From contig JBKDZW010000172.1 in assembly GCA_047971685.1 (NCBI GenBank), forward strand, positions 1-23,857: a DNA stretch of 23,857 nt, in the 5' to 3' direction. This DNA is from JAJXWB01 sp047971685. GTDB lineage: Bacteria > Pseudomonadota > Alphaproteobacteria > Rhizobiales > Beijerinckiaceae. The position numbers and the translations under genes are program-made. Shown piece by piece: positions 1-8,170 of this stretch (position 1 is its first letter; each line of letters begins with the position of its first letter). The notes under the pieces were generated by a model, which had not been told where the DNA came from, searched no databases, and saw only the letters and a list, made by a program, of their open reading frames with translations.

Positions 1-347
1 GGCCGCGCGTCGAGGCGCTTGAGGCTGATCGGCTCGCCCGTCTCCTCGCAATAGCCGTAAGACCCTTCCTCGATGCGGTTCAGCGCCGAATCGATCTTGG
101 CGATCAGCTTGCGCTGCCGGACGCGCGCCCTCAATTCGATCGCGCGATCGGTTTCCGAAGACGCCCTGTCGGCGAGATCGGGATGATTTTCGCTTTCGTT
201 TTGCAGGGCCGCGAGCGTTTCGCGGCTCTCGCGCAAAATATCTTCTTTCCAGACGAGCAGTTTACGGCGGAAATAATCTTTCTGCCGCTCGTTCATGAAC
301 GGCTCGTCTTCGCTGGGCTTATAGGTCTTGTCGACATCGACAGCCAT
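1..347 (-). CDS. dksA: RNA polymerase-binding transcription factor DksA (partial, 3' end outside window)
   Basis: DksA binds the secondary channel of RNA polymerase and works with ppGpp to adjust transcription in the stringent response. 115 codons from the N-terminus are visible, reading MAVDVDKTYKP at the start. A helical region with the coiled-coil-tip motif D57-L-A-D60-R-A matches the DxxDxA tip that E. coli DksA inserts towards the active site. The zinc-finger region begins at Y-G-Y-C100-E-E-T103, so the second cysteine of the usual CxxC is threonine. This is the non-canonical finger known from rhizobial and other alphaproteobacterial DksA proteins. The C-terminal part lies beyond base 1. 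The ATG at 347 is preceded by an AGGGAG ribosome site and a plausible promoter at 389-417. It follows icd in the same direction but has its own promoter. Family assignment is firm. Confidence 0.95.
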   Translation of the reverse strand, partial: MAVDVDKTYKPSEDEPFMNERQKDYFRRKLLVWKEDILRESRETLAALQNESENHPDLADRASSETDRAIELRARVRQRKLIAKIDSALNRIEEGSYGYCEETGEPISLKRLDAR

Positions 348-388
348 TGAAGCAGCGCTCCCTAAAACCTGAACCCAAAGTCGGGCGG

Positions 389-417
389 CTTATAGCGAGT
401 GGTTTGCGACGACACAA
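389..417 (-). promoter_or_regulatory. Putative sigma-70-type promoter of dksA
   Basis: Read on the minus strand, a TTGTGT hexamer (412-417) is separated by 17 bases from TATAAG (389-394), about 40 bases upstream of the dksA ATG. The -10 and the spacing are good and the -35 is weak. The assignment rests on consensus only. Confidence 0.45.
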
Positions 418-527
418 TGACCATGACGCATATTTGAAACCCTGCGGATAAATTTAGAGCAAGAAAAATCCTCCCGCAGCGCAGCATAAACGGCGGTTGC
501 AAAGCAAACGCGCGTCGCGCGAGACGT

Positions 528-1739
528 TCAGCCCATCGTCTTTTTCAGATTGGCGTCGATCTTGTCGAGGAAGCCTGTCGTCGACAGCCATTTCTGGTCG
601 GGTCCGACGAGCAGCGCGAGATCCTTGGTCATGAAACCGGATTCGACCGTCTCGATGCAGACGCGCTCGAGCGTTGCGGCGAATGTGGCGAGCGCCGGAT
701 TGCCATCGAGTTTCGCGCGATGGGCAAGCCCGCGCGTCCAGGCGAAAATCGAGGCGATGGAATTGGTCGAGGTCTCGTGGCCCTTCTGATGCTCGCGATA
801 ATGGCGCGTCACCGTGCCGTGCGCGGCTTCGGCCTCCACCGTCTTGCCGTCGGGCGTCATCAGCACCGAGGTCATCAGGCCGAGCGAGCCAAACCCCTGC
901 GCCACCGTGTCCGACTGCACGTCGCCGTCGTAGTTTTTGCAGGCCCAGACATAGCCGCCCGACCATTTGAGCGAGGAGGCCACCATGTCGTCGATCAGCC
1001 GATGTTCGTACCAGATGCCCGCCGCCTTGAAGCCGGCGGCGAATTCCGCGTCGAAAATCTCCTGGAACAGATCCTTGAAGCGCCCGTCATAGGCTTTCAG
1101 AATCGTGTTCTTGGTCGACAGATAGACCGGCCATTTGCGCATGAGCCCGTAGTTGAGCGCGGCGCGCGCGAAGTCGCGGATGGACTCGTCGAGATTGTAC
1201 ATGGACATGGCCACGCCCGCGCCCGGAAACCTGAACACTTCGCGCTCGATCGTCTGACCGTCGTCGCCCTCGAACCTGAGCGTCAGGCGGCCCTTGCCGG
1301 GCACACGGAAATCGGTGGCGCGATACTGGTCGCCAAAGGCGTGACGGCCCACGACGATCGGCTGTGTCCAGCCGGGCACGAGGCGCGGCACGTTGCGGCA
1401 GATGATCGGCTCGCGAAAGATCGTGCCGCCGAGAATGTTGCGGATCGTGCCGTTGGGCGATTTCCACATTTCCTTGAGGCCGAATTCCTTCACGCGGGCC
1501 TCGTCGGGCGTGATCGTCGCGCATTTGACCGCCACGCCGTATTTCTTCGTGGCCTCCGCCGCGTCGATGGTGATCTGGTCGCCGGTCTCGTCGCGCTTCT
1601 GGACGGAGAGATCGTAATACTCGAGGTCGATGTCGAGATAGGGATGGATCAGCTTGTCCTTGATGAAGGACCAGATGATGCGGGTCATCTCGTCGCCGTC
1701 CATTTCGACAACGGGATTGACGACCTTGATCTTGCTCAT
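528..1739 (-). CDS. icd: NADP-dependent isocitrate dehydrogenase, homodimeric type
   Basis: This TCA-cycle enzyme oxidatively decarboxylates isocitrate to 2-oxoglutarate with NADP+. The 403-residue product is close to full-length rhizobial Icd of the eukaryote-like subfamily. The isocitrate-binding segment K-S94-P-N96-G-T-I-R100-N is intact, followed by the FRE and RLVPGW segments. The NADP-binding loop H-G-T-V-T-R-H-Y is present, and the C-terminus ends in FLDKIDANLKKTMG. The ATG at 1739 is chosen because it begins the conserved MSKIKVVNPVVEMDGDEMTR start and has GAGG five bases upstream; longer in-frame extensions are not conserved-looking. A TATAGC hexamer about 45 bases upstream could be a -10 but lacks a good -35. 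The next upstream gene on the same strand is an unrelated monomeric enzyme for the same reaction. Assignment is firm. Confidence 0.97.
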   Translation of the reverse strand: MSKIKVVNPVVEMDGDEMTRIIWSFIKDKLIHPYLDIDLEYYDLSVQKRDETGDQITIDAAEATKKYGVAVKCATITPDEARVKEFGLKEMWKSPNGTIRNILGGTIFREPIICRNVPRLVPGWTQPIVVGRHAFGDQYRATDFRVPGKGRLTLRFEGDDGQTIEREVFRFPGAGVAMSMYNLDESIRDFARAALNYGLMRKWPVYLSTKNTILKAYDGRFKDLFQEIFDAEFAAGFKAAGIWYEHRLIDDMVASSLKWSGGYVWACKNYDGDVQSDTVAQGFGSLGLMTSVLMTPDGKTVEAEAAHGTVTRHYREHQKGHETSTNSIASIFAWTRGLAHRAKLDGNPALATFAATLERVCIETVESGFMTKDLALLVGPDQKWLSTTGFLDKIDANLKKTMG

Positions 1740-2056
1740 GAGACCTCGATTTTGCTGCGCTGCGGCAAGGATTTGGCGCGCTATAGCACCGCGGGCGCGG
1801 GGTCGCCAGTCAGGCTTTCGGCGCAGACGCCTGTTTGTTGGGCGCCTGTCGCCACGCATTCGCTCCATCGCTGGAGTATCGCGCCATCCTTGGAATTTCG
1901 CACGCGCCGGTTTGCATGGGATCGCGATTTGATCGCCGCCGAACAAAACGCTTTTGCGATCCGGATAAACCGGCCCCGCCCGCAACGCTGCGGCCAGCCA
2001 TCATTGATGGCGCGCAGGCCCCGGCCTCATAGGCCGGAGCCCGCAACACCGTCGCC
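1740..2056. other. Intergenic region between the two isocitrate dehydrogenase genes
   Basis: These 317 bases hold no convincing gene. A short minus-strand reading frame (1810-2049) is arginine/alanine-rich and matches nothing I recognise. The region contains the icd leader, a near-perfect small inverted repeat at 1997-2011 (seven-base arms around one base) and a terminator-like hairpin at 2017-2041 just after the monomeric enzyme gene. Confidence 0.6.
2017..2041 (-). terminator. Terminator-like hairpin after the monomeric isocitrate dehydrogenase gene
   Basis: Sixteen bases after the stop codon the transcript can fold into a ten-base GC-rich stem (2032-2041 with 2017-2026, one G-U pair) around a five-base loop. 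No clear U-run follows, so it may act as a 3'-end stabiliser or an inefficient terminator. Confidence 0.45.
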
Positions 2057-4279
2057 TCACAGCGCCTTGATGGCCCCGTTCAGCGTCGCGCTCGGGCGCA
2101 TGGCCGCGCTCGTCTTGGCGAAATCCGGCGCGTAATAGCCGCCGGTATCGACCGGCTTGCCCTGCGCGCCAATCAGTTCGGCATTGATCTTGGCCTCGTC
2201 GGCCGCCAGCGCGTCGGCCAGCGGCTTGAATTTAGCGGCCAGATCCTTGTCCCCGGTCTGTGCGGCGAGCGCCTGCGCCCAGTACAGGGCAAGGTAGAAA
2301 TGGCTGCCGCGATTGTCGATCTCGCCGACTTTTCGCGCCGGCGAGCGGTTGAACTCCAGAATCTTGCCGTTTGCTTCATCCAGCGTATCGGCAAGCGTCT
2401 GCGCCTTCTTGTTCCCCGTCGCCTGCGCGAGATGTTCGAGCGAAACGCCGAGCGCCAGAAACTCGCCGAGCGAATCCCAGCGCAGATAGCCTTCTTCGTT
2501 GAACTGCTGCACATGCTTGGGCGCAGAACCGCCAGCGCCCGTCTCGAACAGGCCGCCACCGGCCATCAACGGCACGATCGACAGCATTTTGGCCGATGTG
2601 CCGAGCTCCATGATCGGAAAGAGGTCGGTCAGATAATCGCGCAGCACAGTGCCGGTGACAGAAATCGTATCTTGCCCCTTGCGGATGCGTTCGAGCGAGA
2701 ACTTCATGGCGTCGACGGGCGCGAGAATGCGGATATCGAGCCCCTTGACGTCCTGGTCCTTCAGATACTTTTCGACCTTGGCGATGATCTGCGCGTCATG
2801 CCCGCGTTTCTTGTCGAGCCAGAAGACGGCGGGCGTATTCGACAGGCGCGCGCGGCGCACGGCAAGCTTCACCCAGTCCTGGATCGGCGCGTCTTTCACC
2901 GTGCAGGCGCGAAAAATGTCGCCGGCTTCCACCGGGCGCTCGAGCAGAACCTTGCCATCGTCCGCGACAATGCGCACGACGCCGGCGGCGGGAATTTCAA
3001 AGGTCTTGTCGTGCGAGCCGTATTCTTCGGCCTTCTGGGCCATCAGGCCGACATTGGGCACCGAGCCCATGGTCTTGGGATCGAAGGCGCCGTTTGCCCG
3101 GCAATCCTCGATGACGGCTTCGTACATCGTGGCGTAGCAGCGGTCGGGAATGGCGGCCTTCGTGTCGTGCAGCTTGTTGTCTGCGCCCCACATGCGCCCG
3201 GAATCGCGGATCATCGCGGGCATGGAGGCGTCGACGATCACGTCGGAAGGCACATTGAGATTGGTGATGCCCTTGTCGGAGTTCACCATCGCAAGGCCAG
3301 GCTGCCTGGCGTAGACGGCAGCAATATCGGCCTCGATCGTCTTGCGCTGCGCCTCCGGCAGCGCGGCGATCTTGGTCAGGAGATCGCCAAAGCCGTTGTT
3401 GAAATTCACGCCGAGTTTCTTCAACGTCTCGCCGTGCTTGGCGACGAGATCGGCGAAATAGACCGACACGCAATGGCCGAACATGATGGGGTCGGAGACC
3501 TTCATCATCGTCGCCTTGAGATGCAGCGAGAACAACACGCCCCTGGCTTTCGCATCCGCGATCTGTTCGCCGTAGAAGGCGCGCAGCGCCTTGGCGCTCA
3601 TGGTGGCGGCGTCGATCACCTCGCCGGCGTCGAGCGCGGTCTTGGCCTTCAGAATCGTGGTCTTGCCGTCGGCGCCGGCGAGTTCGATGCGCACGTTGGT
3701 TGCAGCCGGAACCGTGGTCGAAATTTCGGAACCATAGAAGTCGCCGTCCGCCATATGGCTCACATGCGACTTGGAATCGGCTGCCCAGGCGCCCATCTTG
3801 TGCGGATTGTTACGGGCGTATTGCTTGACGGCGGCCGCCGCGCGGCGGTCCGAATTGCCTTCGCGCAGCACCGGGTTGACCGCCGAGCCCAGAACCTTGG
3901 CATAGCGCGCCTTGATGTCTTTTTCCGCGTCGCTGGCAGGGTTTTCGGGATAGTCGGGAATATCGAAACCCTTGCCCTGCAATTCCTTGATCGCGGCCCG
4001 CAATTGCGGGATCGAGGCCGAGATGTTCGGCAGCTTGATGATGTTGGCTTCGGGCTTCAGGGCCAGCGCGCCGAGTTCGGCGAGTTCGTCGCCAACCTTC
4101 TGCCCGGCCGTCAGCTTTTCCGGGAAATTGGCGAGGATGCGGCCGGCAAGGGAAATGTCCTTGAGCTTCATCGAAACGCCGGCTGCGCCTACAAAGGCCT
4201 CGACAATGGGCAACAGCGAATAGGTCGCCAGCGCCGGGGCTTCGTCGACCTTGGTCCAAACGATTTCCAAATTCGCCAT
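2057..4279 (-). CDS. NADP-dependent isocitrate dehydrogenase, monomeric type
   Basis: This is the large single-chain isocitrate dehydrogenase (IDH-II type), which catalyses the same reaction as Icd but has a different fold history. The product is 740 residues; the well-studied Azotobacter vinelandii enzyme is about 741. The N-terminus MANLEIVWTKVDEAPALATY is typical. The substrate-binding block falls in exact register with the known enzyme: S132-A-V-N135-P-V-L-R139-E-G-N-S-D-R145. The ATG at 4279 is chosen over an in-frame ATG at 4297 because family members begin MANLE and an AGGA lies upstream. The gene is collinear with icd but separated by 317 bases and a hairpin, so the two are probably transcribed independently. 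A perfect 12-bp palindrome sits about 40 bases upstream of the start. Recognition is firm; no symbol is given because naming varies (icd2, idhM). Confidence 0.96.
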   Translation of the reverse strand: MANLEIVWTKVDEAPALATYSLLPIVEAFVGAAGVSMKLKDISLAGRILANFPEKLTAGQKVGDELAELGALALKPEANIIKLPNISASIPQLRAAIKELQGKGFDIPDYPENPASDAEKDIKARYAKVLGSAVNPVLREGNSDRRAAAAVKQYARNNPHKMGAWAADSKSHVSHMADGDFYGSEISTTVPAATNVRIELAGADGKTTILKAKTALDAGEVIDAATMSAKALRAFYGEQIADAKARGVLFSLHLKATMMKVSDPIMFGHCVSVYFADLVAKHGETLKKLGVNFNNGFGDLLTKIAALPEAQRKTIEADIAAVYARQPGLAMVNSDKGITNLNVPSDVIVDASMPAMIRDSGRMWGADNKLHDTKAAIPDRCYATMYEAVIEDCRANGAFDPKTMGSVPNVGLMAQKAEEYGSHDKTFEIPAAGVVRIVADDGKVLLERPVEAGDIFRACTVKDAPIQDWVKLAVRRARLSNTPAVFWLDKKRGHDAQIIAKVEKYLKDQDVKGLDIRILAPVDAMKFSLERIRKGQDTISVTGTVLRDYLTDLFPIMELGTSAKMLSIVPLMAGGGLFETGAGGSAPKHVQQFNEEGYLRWDSLGEFLALGVSLEHLAQATGNKKAQTLADTLDEANGKILEFNRSPARKVGEIDNRGSHFYLALYWAQALAAQTGDKDLAAKFKPLADALAADEAKINAELIGAQGKPVDTGGYYAPDFAKTSAAMRPSATLNGAIKAL

Positions 4280-4317
4280 ATCCTGGTGTCCTCGCATGCT
4301 GTCTGAAACGTCCGCGC

Positions 4318-4329
4318 CGGTTTAAACCG
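4318..4329. promoter_or_regulatory. Perfect 12-bp palindrome upstream of the monomeric IDH gene
   Basis: CGGTTTAAACCG lies 39 bases upstream of the ATG at 4279. It is AT-cored and located in a leader, as a dimeric regulator site could be. There is no regulator family I can match it to, and one 12-bp palindrome could be chance. Confidence 0.25.
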
Positions 4330-4527
4330 TCCCGGACGCAAAAGGGAAATTCGTGGCGCCGCCAGCACTACGCATTTCAGCGGCAAGCCTCAATTGGATT
4401 GTTGTCGCATAGAGCGCGGCGGCCTTCGCGGAAAACCAGCGAAAGACACAGAAATCCTATACAATCAAGGGTTAGCACGCCAGGCGGCCGGTCGACGCCA
4501 GACCGCCGTCCCGCGCGGGCGCGCGGC

Positions 4528-6345
4528 CTAGCGCTCCACGAAAGCCCGGTTGCGGCGTTCCAGCTCCTCGCCGTAACGCCGCAGCGCATGGGCTTCCGAC
4601 AGGCGCCCGATCACGCGCCGGTTGGTCTCGTCGGTCACGACCGCCAGCACGTCCGCCTCCTGCTCCGAGAACATGTCGAGCGCGTCTTTGACCGTTGCGC
4701 GCGGCGTGAGGTAGGCGGTCTGGAAATGCGCGAGCTTTGAAACGGGCTCGCTCGGATTGGCCTCGGCCGAATGCATGTCGCCGACCAGAACCGAACCGCA
4801 ATATCTGCCAAGCTCGTCGACGAGCATCACCTCCTTGGTGGCGCCCAGCGGCACGCGAATGCGCGCCTGGCCGATGCTGGTGTCGCCGGGCAGCGTGCGC
4901 ACGTCCTTGCGCATCATGCGCGCAACCGAGAGATCGCGCAGCCAGCCGATGTCGTGCGGGCCGCGAATGGTTTCGCCGCGCAGGTGAAAACGCCAGGTGG
5001 CGAAGGAATAGCCGAACGTGCCGCGCACGACGAGCGTCACGATCAGCGAGGCGATGAAGGTCGACAGGCCGATGCCGAAATCGCCCGTCATCTCCAGCGC
5101 CAGAAAGGTCATGGACATGGGCGCCCCGACAATGCCGGTGCCGAGCGCGGTCAGGCCCACGATGGCCATGACGGAGGGTTCGGCGCGGGCGGGAAAGGCG
5201 ACGAACGCGGTCATGTCGCCGTAACAGCGCCCGATATAGGCGCCGATCATCAGGGAGGCGAAAAACAGGCCGCCGCGAAATCCGGAACCGAGCGAAATGG
5301 ACGACGCCGCGAATTTCAGAACGAGCATGGCCAGAAGCGCGGTCGCCGAAAAATCCGCCGAGAAGGCGAGCAGAATGGCGCCATGGCCCGAGCCGAGCGC
5401 GGCGGGCGCGGCTATGCCGATCAGTCCGACGACGACCCCGCCGACGATCGGCCGCAGCCAGGCCGGTCTGACCGCCGAATTGAACACGCGCTCGGCGCTC
5501 GCCACCGTGCTCATCAGCGCGATCGCCACGCCCGAGCACAGGACCGCGACCACGAGTATGTGGACGAACGCGCTCGGCGCCAGCGATTCGCTGCTCGGCA
5601 GGCTCGCCAGCAGGCTGTGGTCGACGAACAGCCGCGCCACCAGCGTCGAGACGACGGCGCTCGCCGCAATCGGGGCGAGCGAGGCCACGCTATAGGCGCC
5701 CAGAATGGTCTCGAACGCATAGAAAGCGCCGGCGAGCGGCGCGTTGAAGGCCGCCGCAATCGCGCCGGCCGCCCCGCAAGCCACCATCAGCCGCATGTCG
5801 TTGCGGCGCGCGCCAAGCTCTCGCCCGGCCCACGAACTGAACGCCGCGCAAATCTGCGTATAGGCCGCTTCCAGCCCGACCGAGCCGCCAAACCCGTTCG
5901 ACACCATGGTCTGCAAGGTGATGAACAGCGAACCGCCAACCGACAGGCGCCCGCCCAGAAGCGCATTGGCCTCGATGGCGTCGTGCACGCGCCCGCGAAA
6001 GCGCGGCGCGAGAAAACGCCCCAGAATCGCCAGAACGACGCCGCCCGTCGCAACCACGGCGACCGACCGCCAGGGCTCCAGCGACGGCGCAAGACTGAGG
6101 CGCAGGCCCCACGGCAGGCCGAACAGGATTTCGTGCAGCAATTGCGAGAGCAGACTCATGCCCGTCACCAGCAGGCCGCTGGCCACGCCGATGAACAGCG
6201 CGACCAGAACGAGACCCGCCTCGCGCGTGCGCACGAAAGCGCGCAACCAAATAGGAAAGAGCCCGCCGAACACGCGCGTCGGCAGAGGCCTTCCCCGTCC
6301 CTCTGGCGCGGGCGTCTTTGCGCCGGCTTGCGTGGTGTCGCTCAT
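4528..6345 (-). CDS. CLC-type chloride channel/antiporter with C-terminal CBS domains
   Basis: This is a multi-pass inner-membrane CLC protein of 605 residues. Signature segments are visible: GGSVGLE159AAYTQ (the gating-glutamate helix; GREGP in E. coli ClcA), GAAGAIAAAFNAPLAGAFYAFE (191-212), GSGFRGGLFFAS and, near the end of the membrane part, the Y-S of GYSFATW, aligning with the central tyrosine. Residues from about 480 onward form a CBS pair, a cytoplasmic regulatory module. Two features depart from ClcA: no GSGIP motif is found (the aligned stretch is GRVHDAIEA), and threonine 213 replaces the inner proton glutamate (E203). Family knowledge says these positions set anion choice and proton coupling, so transport mode is uncertain. 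The ATG at 6345 was preferred to an upstream TTG at 6402, but its ribosome site is weak. It is divergent from the small gene at 6520. Confidence 0.9.
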   Translation of the reverse strand: MSDTTQAGAKTPAPEGRGRPLPTRVFGGLFPIWLRAFVRTREAGLVLVALFIGVASGLLVTGMSLLSQLLHEILFGLPWGLRLSLAPSLEPWRSVAVVATGGVVLAILGRFLAPRFRGRVHDAIEANALLGGRLSVGGSLFITLQTMVSNGFGGSVGLEAAYTQICAAFSSWAGRELGARRNDMRLMVACGAAGAIAAAFNAPLAGAFYAFETILGAYSVASLAPIAASAVVSTLVARLFVDHSLLASLPSSESLAPSAFVHILVVAVLCSGVAIALMSTVASAERVFNSAVRPAWLRPIVGGVVVGLIGIAAPAALGSGHGAILLAFSADFSATALLAMLVLKFAASSISLGSGFRGGLFFASLMIGAYIGRCYGDMTAFVAFPARAEPSVMAIVGLTALGTGIVGAPMSMTFLALEMTGDFGIGLSTFIASLIVTLVVRGTFGYSFATWRFHLRGETIRGPHDIGWLRDLSVARMMRKDVRTLPGDTSIGQARIRVPLGATKEVMLVDELGRYCGSVLVGDMHSAEANPSEPVSKLAHFQTAYLTPRATVKDALDMFSEQEADVLAVVTDETNRRVIGRLSEAHALRRYGEELERRNRAFVER

Positions 6346-6519
6346 TTCTGGCCTGACTGGCGTCGCCGTCCCGTGCGGCGCGCTTTCCGTGGATGAACGC
6401 AACCAATCGTCCGGTCAAGATTTTCCCGCCGGCGGAATGCGCGCCCCGCTTAAAACTTCCTTCACCACGACGCGTCAAAAGTGGGGGCAGCGTAAAGTAA
6501 AGTAACGGAGTACACGTTC

Positions 6520-6840
6520 ATGCAGCCGGCCGAAAGCGCAAGCCCCGTCGATCTGGCAAGCCCCGCAGGTCTGTCAAGCCCCGCAGGCTGGCGGTTTCCG
6601 GGCGCTCCCACCCTGTTCGCCGCCCTCAGCGTCGGCATGGTGGCGCTGGCCCTGTCCCACCCCACCGTTCAGTCGCTTGCCGGCCTCGACATTCTCTCCC
6701 GCCGCTCGGGCCCGCGCGTTTTCGACCGCGCGCCAACCGGAACGATCGCGCCGACCGCCGCCCGGAAAACCGCGCAAGCACAGCCATCGCCCGCACGCGG
6801 CCTGATCGGCCTGCGCGCCGCAATCCGTCAACAGCGTTGA
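6520..6840 (+). CDS. Small hypothetical protein with one hydrophobic segment and an 18-bp repeat tract
   Basis: I do not recognise this 106-residue product. It starts at an ATG with GGAG eleven bases upstream. Residues 7-24 are encoded by three imperfect 18-bp direct repeats giving an (A/S)SP-x-x-L pattern. A hydrophobic stretch near residues 32-46 (LFAALSVGMVALAL) could be one membrane helix. The remainder is basic and rich in Arg, Ala and Pro. It stops 42 bases before the recA operator and points in the same direction. Composition resembles a low-constraint membrane-anchored protein; it may also be non-coding leader DNA read by chance, because no conserved motif supports it. Confidence 0.45.
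   Translation: MQPAESASPVDLASPAGLSSPAGWRFPGAPTLFAALSVGMVALALSHPTVQSLAGLDILSRRSGPRVFDRAPTGTIAPTAARKTAQAQPSPARGLIGLRAAIRQQR
6538..6591 (+). repeat. Three tandem 18-bp repeats inside the small gene at 6520
   Basis: Imperfect copies at 6538-6555, 6556-6573 and 6574-6591 share the core CAAGCCCCG. The unit is a multiple of three, so copy-number change would keep the frame and only alter the length of the N-terminal linker. Confidence 0.85.
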
Positions 6841-6881
6841 TTTTATTGTAATTTTTCTGCATTTAAAAAATAATGCGGCTG

Positions 6882-6896
6882 GAACAAAAAAAGAAC
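6882..6896 (+). promoter_or_regulatory. LexA operator (alphaproteobacterial SOS box) of recA
   Basis: The exact motif GAAC-N7-GAAC is present (6882-6885 and 6893-6896, the spacer being seven A residues). This direct repeat is the established LexA recognition sequence of Alphaproteobacteria, and it abuts the proposed -35 hexamer about 90 bases upstream of the recA start. LexA would block transcription until DNA damage. A third GAAC at 6907-6910 is at a different spacing and is probably not part of the site. Confidence 0.9.
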
Positions 6897-6924
6897 TTGG
6901 CAACAGGAACAAACCGCGTACATT
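6897..6924 (+). promoter_or_regulatory. Putative recA promoter
   Basis: TTGGCA (6897-6902) and TACATT (6919-6924) are spaced by 16 bases and lie immediately after the LexA box, an arrangement in which bound LexA would cover the -35. Prediction is by consensus only. The AT-rich stretch 6841-6880 may act as an upstream element. Confidence 0.5.
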
Positions 6925-6984
6925 GATTTCAGACGGCGGCGATTGCCCTATCCGACCCGCCCGTGCCAGAAGGAGCACAAGCTC

Positions 6985-8058
6985 GTGAGCCAAGCGAATC
7001 TCCGCCTCGTGGAAGGTACCTCCGTGGATAAAACCAAGGCGCTCGACGCCGCGCTGTCCCAGATCGAACGCGCCTTCGGCAAGGGGTCGATCATGCGGCT
7101 TGGCAAGAGCCAGAAAGCGGTCGAGATCGAATCGATTTCGACGGGCTCGCTCGGGCTCGACATCGCGCTTGGCGTCGGCGGCCTGCCGCGCGGCCGCGTG
7201 GTCGAGATTTACGGACCGGAATCCTCCGGTAAAACGACGCTCACCCTGCATGTCGTCGCCGAAGCGCAGAAGCGCGGCGGCGTCTGCGCCTTCGTCGACG
7301 CCGAACACGCGCTCGATCCGGTCTACGCCCGCAAGCTGGGCGTCAATCTCGACGACCTCCTGATCTCTCAGCCCGACACCGGCGAACAGGCGCTCGAAAT
7401 CACCGATACGCTGGTGCGCTCCGGCGCGATCGACGTACTGGTCGTCGATTCGGTCGCAGCGCTGACGCCTCGTGCGGAAATCGAGGGCGAAATGGGCGAC
7501 GTGCAGCCGGGCCTTCAGGCGCGCCTGATGAGCCAGGCCCTGCGCAAGCTCACCGCTTCGATCTCGCGCTCCAATTGCATGGTCATTTTCATCAACCAGA
7601 TCCGCATGAAAATCGGCGTCATGTATGGCTCGCCCGAGACGACTACGGGCGGCAACGCCCTGAAATTCTACGCCTCCGTTCGCCTCGACATCCGCCGCAT
7701 AGGCGCAATCAAGGACCGCGACGAGGTCGTGGGCAACCATACCCGCGTCAAGGTCGTCAAAAACAAGGTGGCGCCGCCCTTCAAGCAGGTCGAATTCGAC
7801 ATCATGTACGGCGAGGGCATTTCCAAGATGGGCGAACTCGTCGATCTCGGCGCCAAGGCCGGCGTGGTCGAAAAGTCCGGCGCCTGGTTCTCCTACGACA
7901 GTCAGCGCCTCGGTCAGGGCCGCGAGAACGCCAAGACGTTTCTGCGCCAGAACCCGGAAATCGCCCAGCGCATCGAAATGGCGGTTCGCGAAAACGCCGG
8001 CCTCATCGCCGACAAGATTCTCGACGCGGCCGGCGAAGACGATTCCGGCGACGAATGA
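6985..8058 (+). CDS. recA: Recombinase RecA
   Basis: RecA forms filaments on single-stranded DNA, drives homologous recombination and stimulates LexA self-cleavage. The 357-residue product has Walker A G-P-E-S-S-G-K-T (77-84), the DTGEQALEI segment, the LLVVDSVAAL-like Walker B region, loop L2 with FINQIRMKIGVMYG, and an acidic tail ending EDDSGDE. The start is the GTG at 6985, giving MSQANLRLVEG as in other rhizobial RecA proteins. It has a strong AGAAGGAG ribosome site at 6968-6975. An upstream TTG in frame (6943) precedes that ribosome site and was rejected. SOS control is indicated by the LexA box upstream. A stem-loop follows 27 bases after the stop. Confidence 0.98.
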   Translation: MSQANLRLVEGTSVDKTKALDAALSQIERAFGKGSIMRLGKSQKAVEIESISTGSLGLDIALGVGGLPRGRVVEIYGPESSGKTTLTLHVVAEAQKRGGVCAFVDAEHALDPVYARKLGVNLDDLLISQPDTGEQALEITDTLVRSGAIDVLVVDSVAALTPRAEIEGEMGDVQPGLQARLMSQALRKLTASISRSNCMVIFINQIRMKIGVMYGSPETTTGGNALKFYASVRLDIRRIGAIKDRDEVVGNHTRVKVVKNKVAPPFKQVEFDIMYGEGISKMGELVDLGAKAGVVEKSGAWFSYDSQRLGQGRENAKTFLRQNPEIAQRIEMAVRENAGLIADKILDAAGEDDSGDE

Positions 8059-8084
8059 TCCGGACCGGCTGATTTCGTCAGACG

Positions 8085-8115
8085 CCTGGCTTTCGCCGGA
8101 ACGACGAAAGTCAGG
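8085..8115 (+). terminator. Stem-loop after recA
   Basis: Arms 8085-8095 and 8105-8115 pair at ten of eleven positions (one G-U) around a nine-base loop, 27 bases after the recA stop. There is no T-run. The sequence, with CTTTCGCCGGAACGACGAAAG, resembles the dispersed intergenic stem-loops common in rhizobial genomes, so it may be a repeat family member rather than an intrinsic terminator. Confidence 0.45.
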
Positions 8116-8135
8116 CTGCGCACAACGCACACAAT

Positions 8136-8170
8136 CGGAAATCCGCCTGCGGAAATCCGCCTGCGGAAAT
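8136..8170. repeat. 14-bp tandem repeat, 2.5 copies
   Basis: CGGAAATCCGCCTG occurs at 8136-8149 and 8150-8163, followed by the half unit CGGAAAT at 8164-8170, all perfect. It is non-coding and lies between recA and alaS. Confidence 0.85.

Noticed and set aside
1810..2049. Possible 79-residue protein between the two IDH genes
   Set aside because: No ribosome site, no homologue recognised, and it covers the hairpin and icd leader.
720..2135. Long plus-strand frame opposite icd
   Set aside because: It is antisense to a confidently identified gene, with His/Arg/Ala-rich low-information translation and no independent ribosome site.
2300..4306. Long plus-strand frame opposite the monomeric isocitrate dehydrogenase
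   Set aside because: Antisense mirror of a full-length, motif-confirmed gene; no recognisable domains.
4771..6396. Long plus-strand frame opposite the CLC gene
   Set aside because: The translation is an Arg/Gln/His-rich composition artefact, while the opposite strand encodes clear CLC signatures.
6907..6910. Third GAAC near the recA LexA box
   Set aside because: The gap to the neighbouring GAAC is ten bases instead of seven, so it does not make a second GAAC-N7-GAAC site.
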